Origin: Nymphaea colorata
Taxonomy: Eukaryota; Streptophyta; Magnoliopsida; Nymphaeales; Nymphaeaceae
DNA length: 64,000 nucleotides
NCBI RefSeq assembly: GCF_008831285.2
Contig: NC_045138.2
Span: 20,739,934 to 20,803,933, forward strand
Reading direction: 5' to 3'
Part shown: piece by piece, positions 55,031 to 64,000 of the stretch
How positions within the stretch are numbered: the stretch's first letter is position 1
Layout of the letters: every line of letters starts with the position of its first letter
Made by a program: the position numbers and the translations under genes
The notes under the pieces: generated by a model
Seen by the model: the letters and a program-made list of their open reading frames with translations, nothing else
What the model was told of the DNA's origin: nothing
The model's database searches: none

Positions 55031-58000
55031 CTAGCAGCTGACTTGCTTGGAGAGATGAACTTGATGCCAGATGAGCCCCATCAAAGACATCACGTTTAGA
55101 ACTGATGAACAGCTCTTCAGATTCTTCAGCAGCCTGTTCATCTGTACTAACCGCAATTTTGCAACCTCCTGCTCCGTATGTACTGATGTAGTGGTGGTGG
55201 GGACATTGCCGGCTGTTTTGGTAGCTGAGGTGTTATGCGCAGCAGCGTCAGTGACATTGGTGGCACCCGCGGAAAGAGTAGGCTCACCCTGATCTACGTT
55301 GGACTTATGGCAGCTTCCTTCTTCCTTTTCCAACTTCAGTCTATTATGCATCACCTGTAGAAAACAATACAACACTAATTCTCAGCCAAATTAACTTCAG
55401 TACCAGTTTCACTTAAAATGGGTTTCTAATCATATTGAGGATTTTGACACGACATCTTGCATTCTGGAGTTGCCAGAATCAGATACAAAATGTAATGCAT
55501 GAAGGTAAGGCAAGAAAAGGATACAAGGGTGAAGCAAGAAAAAGGTACAGAATGCTCCTCCATGAAGCTGAAGCATTTAGAAAATGTAGAAGGAAGCCGA
55601 AAGGATAAAAAGATGGAATAATAGAAATAAAAAGATCTCTCAAGCTTAATTTTATGCCATTTAAAGAAGTACACGTTGGGTATCCAAATAAATAATTTCT
55701 TTTGTCAAAAGGAAGAACAGCTCTGTTAATGGGTGCATGTTCAACGTAAATGGCAGTATCATTTCAAACAGGAACTAATACCTCATGAAGTTTCAGAAGC
55801 ACTTAAAAGAAGTGAAAATTTAGATGAAACAGGCATTTTACAAATAATCTTAAGTCTTAAGAAGCTCAGGACAGGAATACTCTGCACAGATGAACACCAA
55901 TAGAGCTTACCTTGACAGTTTGTGGTCCCACGCAAACATTTGTAAGCACAAAAACAAGTGAAGCCAGCAAGTTGTATGCTCCAAGCTTATGAGCTTGGCT
56001 TGCAGATACCCATCTACAGATAGCTAGATGAGTGGCCAAACAGATAGCCAGACCACAAGCCATTGTTCGTAAGTACACTGGGTAAATCTTGCTTTGCACC
56101 AACTCAAACTGTTGCCTAGACAAAGTGCTTGACAGGACTTGGCTTGATATGAACGTAACCCAGAAGCATGTTCCTGAGACCACTGAGAATGCGAGTGAAT
56201 GTAATACATTCATCAAGAAGCTCAACATCTCTAAAGTAACAGCATGTGCCACAGCATCATACATAACGCCCACACCTTTCCGAATTATCTGGGAAAGGTC
56301 TCCCCTTTCGTTATCATCCGCTGCATCCTTTCCATGGCATGTGGCCTCATGAACCATAAGCGCTGCAAGGTTGTCGCTGGTCCCTGTGATCTCCTTGGAA
56401 AGGTCTCCCCTTCTGTCATCATCTGTTGCATCCTTTCCATGGCATGTGGCCTCATGAACCTTCTTCTCATGAACCATTTGCCCTGCAAGGTTGTCACTGG
56501 CCCCTGTGAGCTCCTTAGTCTGTTGAGGTTCCTCCTTTACCTTTTCCTCGACATGACTGTAAGCATTCCTGGTCTTCATCTGCACATCATGGGCCATCCC
56601 TTGTGCTGTCTTTGATACACTGGATCCAATAATTTTTGCCATGTATGCAACGTCATTGAAAGCACTAGCTTTCACCTGCTTTGCTTTGTCCAAGGCACTC
56701 CCTATCACTTCTCTTCCAATCATTTTTGTATCATCAATTATTCTCCTGCTAGCAGCCAGGGAGCGAGCACACCAATCCTTCTCCTTTGCCTGATGAACCT
56801 TGCTCTCTACATAGCTGTAAGCATTCATAGCCTTCTCTTTTACATCATGGGCCATCCCCTGTGCTATTCCCAATACACTAGGGTCCATTTTTTCCACAAT
56901 CTTTGTGATGGCATTCCAATCCTTCTCCTTCGTCTGATGAAGCTTCCTCTCTACATGGTTGTAAGCATTCATAGCCTTCTCTTTTAGATCATGAGCCATC
57001 TCCTGTGTTATTTCTGATAAACTAGGGCCTGTTCTTTCCACTATGTTGGTAATAGCATCCAGTGTGCTACCCTTCAACTTCTTGGCTTTGGTCAATGTAT
57101 TTTCCATCACCATTTCCCCAATTGTCTTTGTATTATCAACCACCTTCTTGCCAACAACTTTGGCTCTCTCAGCGTACCAATCCTTCTCCTTTGCCTGATG
57201 AACCTTGCTCTCTACATAGCTGTAAGCATTCATAGCCTTCTCTTTTACATCATGAGCCATCCCCTGTGCTATTCCCAATACACTAGGGTCCATTTTTTCC
57301 ACAATCTTTGTGATGGCATTCCAATCCTTCTCCTTCGTCTGATGAAGCTTCCTCTCTACATGGCTGTAAGCATTCATAGCCTTCTCTTTTAGATCATGAG
57401 CCATCTCCTGTGTTATTTCTGATAAACTAGGGCCTGTTCTTTCCACTATGTTGGTGATAGCATTCCGTGTGCTACCCTTCAACTTCTTGGCTTTGGTCAA
57501 TGTATTTTCCATCACCATTTCCCCAACTGTCTTTGTATTATCAACCACCTTCTTGCCAACAACTTTTGCTCTCTCAGCAAGGTTTTCACTTCCTTGCACC
57601 ACCTGTCCTGCAGCCATTTTTATCAACAGTTCTGCATCTACTGTCCTGCAAGAAAGCTTAGCATGGACATCTTTGACCACCTTTTTTGCAGACTCAAGCA
57701 TACCCAAGGACTTCTCTTTCCAAGCACCGTAAGCATCAGATGCTTTTGTGTCTACTGTAGGCTCTTTGAACTTCTTTTTCACTTTTCCCTTGAAGCATTC
57801 AGCAGTTTTTCTGTCTGCACTTATGGTGTCACCAATGTCTTGTTGAACCAAGCCAGTTGTTTCTGAAATACACATGCAACATGTTAGAAATAGAAATTGG
57901 AAAGAATACTTCCATGTTCATTTGTTTTTCCTCTGTGCAAGCACATACTTTAAATGTGCATGTCCTTGCCCTTCCTGCATTTTCTTCACCTTGAGGCAGA

Positions 58001-59360
58001 CCGAATGAGCATAACACTAATTACTGCGACCACTGCTCCTTTCTCTTTCAAGTCACCACAACATCTGCAGTACCGCAGATTACTGCTGCTAGGGTAATCT
58101 GTGGACTACAACTTGTAGGACGCACATGATTTACATCATGGTTGAAGATTTTGAGGTGTTTTGACTTGCATTGCATGCAATCTTGTAATAAATTTGAAGT
58201 CCAAAAGGCATCACTTACAGCTTTGAAACAACATGTTTAAGTTATAAATATTTAGAGCTTTGGTTGCAGAGTTGACTCGCTGCTACTGATTTTTTTCTCG
58301 GCTAGCAATGCAGCAATCAATTTCTCAATGCAAATTATCAAACTTACAAAATGATCAAATCCTCTATCATTCAGAGGAAAATATCACGCACTGGATGACG
58401 TAGACCCATCCAAAAGCATCATCTTCAGCAAACATGTCTTCTTGATGTCAATACATAGGTTCAAATCAAACATCCTGAAACCTACATGGAGAACTTAATA
58501 GGAGAAAAAAATGTAAGAGATCCACAGAAGATGACCTAGCGTCCATTTATTCTTCAAGTTGGTCCTCTACGTGGGAAGAAATAATAAAATAATGAAAAAT
58601 ACCACCGACAATTGAATTCGAGCTTGGCGCTTCTTCTGCACGTGAAAGAGTCAACCATGAGGTTTAACCTATTAAAGTAACTTATCCTGTTACTGCTTTT
58701 CAACAATTAAACTAGTTTACTGGTAAGAGAATGGTCTTTCTGTGCTAGCTGAATGCAAGAGAGATGCAAGACTGGTTCATCTAAAATCGTGGGGTCTATG
58801 AGGGCGAAAGAGAAGCAACTGGCCACTGCTTTACCACCAGGTAGCACAAAGTTTCAAGGCTGGAGAATCGAGGCCATCCACTTTGTGTCGTCTATGTTTA
58901 TACGCTATCACTTAGATTGTTTTGCAGCATAAGGTGATTGAATAAGCAGCATTTGAGGCTTTCTGTAACAAGCCCACCAAGTTTTTGTTCTGTTTTAGAA
59001 TTCACAAGCGTAAATCAATATCAAGCTACAACCGACCATATCGGAAGAGAAACAAAGTAGTTTCGTCCTCAACGTGCAATAGAGAGGAAGGAAAAGCTAA
59101 CAGTGTAACACCACTTTACCAAAATTAACATATAAGAAGCAAATAGTAAAGACATGGAGGTGGAAGAAGAGTGAGATGGTACCCCGGGAAACACCATTGG
59201 AAGGCTGTTGTCGTTGTGTGGGGCGGACACCTTCCCTGTGGCACTCGGCAACGACGGCCCGCTCACCATCTGTGACGACGGCTGCCGTCTCCCCCTCTGC
59301 TGCGGCTGCTGCAGCTAGGCACCAAACCAGCATCAGCACATTCATCATCCTCACCGTCAT
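55031..59360 (-). CDS. LEA-like repeat protein with C-terminal TMEM205-like membrane domain
   Basis: Exons 59360-59183, 57862-55911 and 55354-55031 join in frame to 817 residues. Residues 1-21 (MTVRMMNVLMLVWCLAAAAAA) form a signal peptide. Residues about 100-560 are Lys/Glu/Ala-rich amphipathic repeats (EKAMNAYSYVE, QGMAHDVKEK, AKKLKGST) of the LEA group, expected to be disordered until dried. From residue 594 (YDAVAHAVTL) a TMEM205/DUF4149-like domain has hydrophobic segments near 605-630, 656-680 and 688-710 and a fourth near 790-812. Exon 3 continues the domain with VMHNRLKLEKEEG and SSVLNVMSLMGLIWH. A similar architecture occurs in Arabidopsis LEA-domain proteins such as At1g72100, which I recall as about 480 residues; this protein is much longer because of internal duplication. 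The predicted role is membrane protection in dehydration or seed maturation (inference). Confidence 0.9.
56285..56525 (-). repeat. Second short in-frame duplication in the LEA-TMEM205 gene
   Basis: Two copies of a segment reading TGxSDNLAxxMVHE...EATCHGKDAxDDxxRGDLS, separated by about 38 residues. They lie between the LEA repeats and the membrane domain. Each unit carries one cysteine and one histidine in ATCHGKD. Confidence 0.85.
56766..57575 (-). repeat. 405-bp in-frame tandem duplication in the LEA exon
   Basis: Two adjacent 135-codon units, 57575-57171 (residues 156-290) and 57170-56766 (291-425), differ at only a handful of residues. Both start ERAKVVGKKVVDNTKT and end KVHQAKEKDW-x-A. 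Within each unit are two more diverged half-repeats built on MAHD(L/V)KEKAMNAY. The near identity at DNA level indicates a recent duplication or gene conversion. Confidence 0.95.
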
Positions 59361-59494
59361 CTCTCTCTCTCTCGCTTCTGGGTCTCCCTGTCAGACGGTG
59401 GACGAGGCATAACGTCAGCCTCCCGGGAGGCGGCGGCGGCAGGGCGAGGCTGTAGCGGAGATCGCTTGTCCCCGAAGCTTTGTACGTAGTCTCA

Positions 59495-59502
59495 CCACGT
59501 GT
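59495..59502 (-). promoter_or_regulatory. ABRE / G-box upstream of the LEA gene
   Basis: ACACGTGG on the minus strand, 135 bp before the ATG at 59360. ACGTG-core ABREs bound by bZIP factors are the usual ABA-response sites of LEA genes. Promoter position is inferred from the start codon only. Confidence 0.5.
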
Positions 59503-59883
59503 CCTTGTAAGGAACAGTCTGGATTTTGGTTGAATCCAGTTTCATTCAAATTGGTTCATCCAGAACTACATGGATTTGAATTAGCACTCGAATTTGGATT
59601 TCATACTTGACACTGAATTGAGATCTAACTATCATAAGAATTTGCGTGTAACCACTAACCAAGTCAGACTTTGTCCAATGTGAGTCAGGTATCAAACTCA
59701 AATTAAAATTTCGACATCTGAATCTTATTAGTAATTGATTCTACGAGATCGAACTAAACAAATTTAGAATCGGATCTACAACATATCTGATTTAGTTGCA
59801 TCCCGATCCCGATCTGTCGTAGAGTTACAGAATCAAGTCGGACGTGGTCATTATAACTGAATCCATTTAAATTGAGTGCTTGG

Positions 59884-59901
59884 ACGTGGACGTGGACGTG
59901 G
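59884..59901 (+). promoter_or_regulatory. Triple ACGTGG hexamer array
   Basis: Three perfect head-to-tail ACGTGG hexamers, about 525 bp upstream of the LEA ATG. ACGTGG is an ABRE core variant, so this could be a distal ABA-response cluster or merely a hexamer microsatellite. Confidence 0.35.
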
Positions 59902-62900
59902 ATTTGGATTTAAAAGAGAAGATTCATTGCTCACCAAATTTGGTTCGCGTCTGTCTCGCATCTCTTGAATGCATGCACAAAGAAACATGACAATATTTTC
60001 GAGCTGGCCGCATTAGCTCTGTCATTAGCGATAATTATGAATATTAATTATGAGTCTTATGACCAATCCAATCCAACATTAATCTTTTAAATTCAAATTG
60101 CTATCACCAATTTTATTTTGTTCTAAATTACATTAGATGACCGCTGCCATGTACATAATTTCATTCGCTTTCTTAAAATGTTGCTTTTCATGTCGCTGTT
60201 AGCAAATTATTTGACTTGCTGTAGTTATCGTAATTCTTTATAAGGCGCCTGAAGCCTACAGGTGTTCTTAATTAATTGCTGTAGCTGCACAAATTGGCGT
60301 GAGAAATGACACCAGAAATGAAAGTTGAAAAGACTAAGAAGATGTTGACGAGAAAAAAGTATAAAGCATAAATGGATGGAGCAAACACGAAAATCAGCGT
60401 TAAGAAAATTTATGTAAATTAAATATTAACTTGTAATGCTACACACAAATTTATACTCGTACCAAAAAGCCGAGCAGGTTATATGTTATGGCCCCTAACA
60501 ATGAGTCATATATTTTAGCCTACACATAACCAAAATGCTTTCATTGGTTAAATAGAACACCATCTCCCCATAAGTGCAAAAGTAGAATAAAAAAAAAAAA
60601 CCTACAAAATTATCAAAATGCCCTTCTAGTAAAAGATGGAAAAAATACCATACCATATTACCTATATAACATGTAAAGCGCCCTCATAGTAAAAGCATGA
60701 GAAACATTTTGCAAGTCTATACTGAGAAAAATGAGAAAATTATTAGCCTCAGAGTAGTGAGCTACAAAAATCTTTCAACTCAAGGGCATTTTTTTATCCA
60801 ACCAAAAAAAAAAAAAACTACAATTGAAGAGAAAATTGACCATAGTTTCTAGACAAGGCATGAAACCTCGAAACCAAAGAACTGAACTTTTCAAATATTT
60901 TATTGAAATGGTGTCTGCAAAATTCTAGATACAAGTTTTAAGGGAACAACAATGCCTGTCTTTTGGTATGTAAACTCGATAGCACGGGCATACCAAAAGA
61001 CAAAAACTGTATATAGTTGCTGGTTTGGTGCTTTATTCAAAAACTATGCTGCAATCCTGATGACTCAGTGGAGTCTAAGGATAACAGATTAAATTGGAAT
61101 CAGGTACATTAAATTCGAATCAGGTACACATTTACCATATATAACTGATTAAATGTTCACATATTCGGATTCAAATTCAAATGAACAAAAGTCCATATAC
61201 TATATCTGAATCTGATCCAAATCTAATTTTTCAATGGATAACCGATGCTGAATTCAACTTTTAGATTCTCAATTGAATTGAACTTCATTATGATATGTTA
61301 ATAACTGACTTTCAAAATGTAGAGATATTGGCACACAGCTCTACCTTCATTGCAATGGGATTTTTGAAGGGCGGGTGTCAGGCACCGACCCATACCAACA
61401 TTATAGCTCTATAATGCTTATTAGTCAAAGTTAACCCACAATTCAAAAAAAAAAAAAAAGAACTTTATGAATTTAGCAATAAGAAATTGTGGAGTTTTTC
61501 CTTTTATACATATCAGTTGTTAATTTAACTTGGCAAGTGCCTTTTGTTAGTTTTTAACTTTGGAAAATTGCACCTAGGGTTAAAGGCTTTGTCATTTGCC
61601 TAGCATCACAAAACTTTGAGGCTAGTATCCCTTGACCCCAAGGGGTTATAGTGCACAGGGTAGCATGGCAGTTCACTTTATTAAGGGACTTACGTTTAAA
61701 TCTTGCAGTGGTCACCCTCACGTTCAAGTGCGCTTCTCATCTGAATTGTAATGAATCTCGAAGCAAGCTTTGCAAACCCTATGAGTTATGGGCATAGGAG
61801 CGACCCCTTCTCATGACTGTAATGAGTCCAAGCAAGTTGTATGGATCCTCGGGGTGATGGGCATAGTGGAAAAAGTGGCATCTCTTAGGAGGGTGGAATG
61901 AACCACACCCTTAATTAAAGAAGGACCTCGGCCTCATAGCTGCTTTGGCAGAAGAACTAAACTAACAAGGGGCCGCATGCCAGCCATTGTCACAATTAGT
62001 TATGTGGAACTTCGTAGGGCTCATTTGATAATGGAAACAACCTGTTATTCTTGTTTCATTGAACATGCTTCAAAGATTTGGATAGATTCATGAAATACTC
62101 TGTTACAGTATTCAATGGATTTATTTACGGTGGAATTATGAAGCAGTAATAGATATCTGAGGCTTCAGATTTATAACTTTTATCTCAGACCACATCTTCG
62201 CATCCTTCCTTTTACCAAGATTAACAAGCAACAAAATTATAGGGATGCATGGCCCCCATCTATCATTGCTAAAAAGCTTATTACTACAACAAATCACCTC
62301 AGCCATATTCTGTGAGAATTTGACACTAGGAAGAAGGTGCATGATTGATCTGGGTCTCGCAGAGCCAAGTCCGTGCTTGCCCACACAGACCCACATAATC
62401 TATTTTATTTGTACATTAGTTACTTTACATAATTTAGTTTACTACATACTGGTGTCCTTCAAATGTAAGATTTCTTATATTAGTATCTTCAGCCATAAAT
62501 GTCTGGGCAAAAAAAGTTAAGTAACATAGATATGGTTGGATGGCTGCCAGACCCATGTTGACATGCCAACAGGCCGACACGGGTACAGCGACATACTTGG
62601 ACACAATCATAAATTTTGCATATTTCTTTTGTAGAATTTTACATATTTCTTTGTGGTGTCCATTCTTTTAGAATTTTGGCAATTTCTTTTGTAGAATTTT
62701 GTACAACACACACACACACACACTATATATATATATATATTGAGTGAATGATGAATCTGTCATCCATGGTCAGTCAGCCATCTAATGAGCAACATCTATG
62801 TGAAGCAGATGGATGATTTGGAAAAAAAATGAGAAAATGGTGTGAGCTAATGTTAGATTACTAAGATACACATCACTTTTTCTTCATTGTTTTTCTCTTA

Positions 62901-62941
62901 ACTGTCTACTGTTTTGATTAGATGTTGTTTAACTCTTAAAA

Positions 62942-62943
<2 letters not shown>

Positions 62944-62986
<43 letters not shown>
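62944..62986. repeat. (TA)n microsatellite
   Basis: About 21 uninterrupted TA units in gene-free sequence. Confidence 0.95.
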
Positions 62987-63394
62987 CCCACCATTTTTTA
63001 AATGACTGTGTCAATAGCAATATCCTTGTGACTTAGCTATGGAGACATCATTATAGGGAACAGAACGGTACCTCCTGCACCAATCAAGGCACCCACAACG
63101 GCAAAAGTCATATGCACACCTCGCCCCACTTGCAAAATCATCCACAACTGCTGCATTATTTCTTACGCGCACACAACCACCCATCATGTTCATTTATTCA
63201 AACTTTTATTTCTGCTTGACTATATATGGGAGCTCATCCCTATGTACAGATTGTCAAATGGTCTGCCAAGTTTATAATTTCACCTTTAAAAAATCTTTTA
63301 GTCAAAAAGTACAAAACAGGAACCTTGAATTAGTAGTTGAAAACTTTAATATCATAACATGGAAGATTTATTAGATCTTGGCACCATTTTTCCT

Positions 63395-63462
63395 ATCTCT
63401 TGGTGAAGTGGTTGAATAGTTGGCGTCAACACTGTCATCTCAACCAGGTCTCGATCGCCTGT
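63395..63462 (+). mobile_element. SINE-like head with A and B boxes
   Basis: TCTTGGTGAAGTGGTTGAAT (A-box-like) and CCAGGTCTCGATCGCCTG (B-box-like) lie about 35 nt apart, and a (TA)n tract follows directly. It does not fold as a tRNA gene. It may be a truncated SINE. Confidence 0.35.
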
Positions 63463-63725
63463 ATATATATATATATATATATATTTTATTTTGGAACTGA
63501 TTTTCAAGTATCAGCCACCTTATAAGAGTAAGAGAAAGATGAGGCTATGAAAAAATCAATATCAAATTTACGAAACCGGCAAAGGCTCTCTCTCTCTTGG
63601 TAAAGCTCTCTCTCTAACAAGTGATGGGTACCGCAACCGGTTGGGTTGGGTTGGGTTGGGTTAGATGATGTGGTGTAGTCACTTCATGTTGTCATTATGG
63701 AGGTTAAGTGGACCCGTTATTGTCA

Positions 63726-63840
<115 letters not shown>

Positions 63841-64000
63841 CTTTATAACAACTCGACCCACTCCGGGGCTCAAGCCCCTGGTTCGGCCGATTTGAATCCG
63901 GCCCCTAACAGTTTTTATTCCAACCTCAAAAAGGCTAAAAAACCAGGATAATTATCTCATTAATGACCTCTATTTATAAGCTCTTGAAGATCACTCATAA
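63841..64000 (-). mobile_element. LTR fragment, same family as the MLO intron 7 copy, truncated by window edge
   Basis: Read on the minus strand, it contains GTGATCTTCAAGAGCTTATA, CCTGGTTTTTTAGCCTTTTT, GGGGCTTGAGCCCCGGAGTG and GGGTCGAGTTGTTATA, colinear with 31085-31236. The 5' part lies beyond the window. It again ends against a (TA)n tract. Confidence 0.65.

Noticed and set aside
56244-57866. Several plus-strand open frames opposite the LEA exon
   Set aside because: They recur at 405-bp spacing because they mirror the duplicated LEA units; antisense shadows.
63635-63662. GGTTGGGTTGGGTTGGG run resembling telomere repeat
   Set aside because: Unit is TTGGG, not the plant TTTAGGG, and only about five copies; a simple repeat.

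Overview
This is a 64 kb piece of AT-rich plant nuclear DNA. Evidence: spliced genes with GT-AG introns up to 6.6 kb, a chloroplast [2Fe-2S] ferredoxin with a transit peptide, plant-only families (BSK, MLO), long (TA)n and (TC)n microsatellites, MITEs and Ty1/copia debris. It is an angiosperm; nothing here fixes the family. I reconstructed exon joins by hand. Every junction kept phase and every joined frame is open, so all five genes look intact.

Layout. (1) 1526-18312, plus: a nine-exon brassinosteroid-signalling kinase (BSK), a myristoylated pseudokinase with C-terminal TPRs. Its introns hold an antisense, decayed copia element, two or three MITE-like elements and a 420 bp foldback. (2) 21266-21706, plus: an intronless chloroplast ferredoxin with I-boxes and a perfect G-box just upstream. 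(3) 36531-24511, minus: a 15-exon seven-transmembrane MLO protein closest to the MLO4/11/14 clade, with a repeat-bearing cytosolic tail. (4) 36.5-49.8 kb: a gene-free, repeat-rich block with a TIR element family (further copies outside it), a 184-bp tandem array seeded at a MITE end, and a copia remnant. (5) 49855-54349, plus: a three-exon plastid-targeted dienelactone hydrolase-like protein. (6) 59360-55031, minus: a three-exon secretory-pathway protein joining LEA-like amphipathic repeats to a TMEM205-like membrane domain, with a 405 bp in-frame tandem duplication and ABRE-type sites upstream. (7) 59.4-64 kb: gene-free, with microsatellites and an LTR copy running off the edge.

The genes are ordinary nuclear neighbours, not a functional cluster. 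Shared themes are plasma-membrane signalling (BSK, MLO), plastid metabolism (ferredoxin, hydrolase) and stress protection (LEA-TMEM205). I found no convincing undescribed multi-gene system. The most original signals are the LEA repeat expansion, the intronic foldback, the TIR family and the MITE-seeded tandem array.
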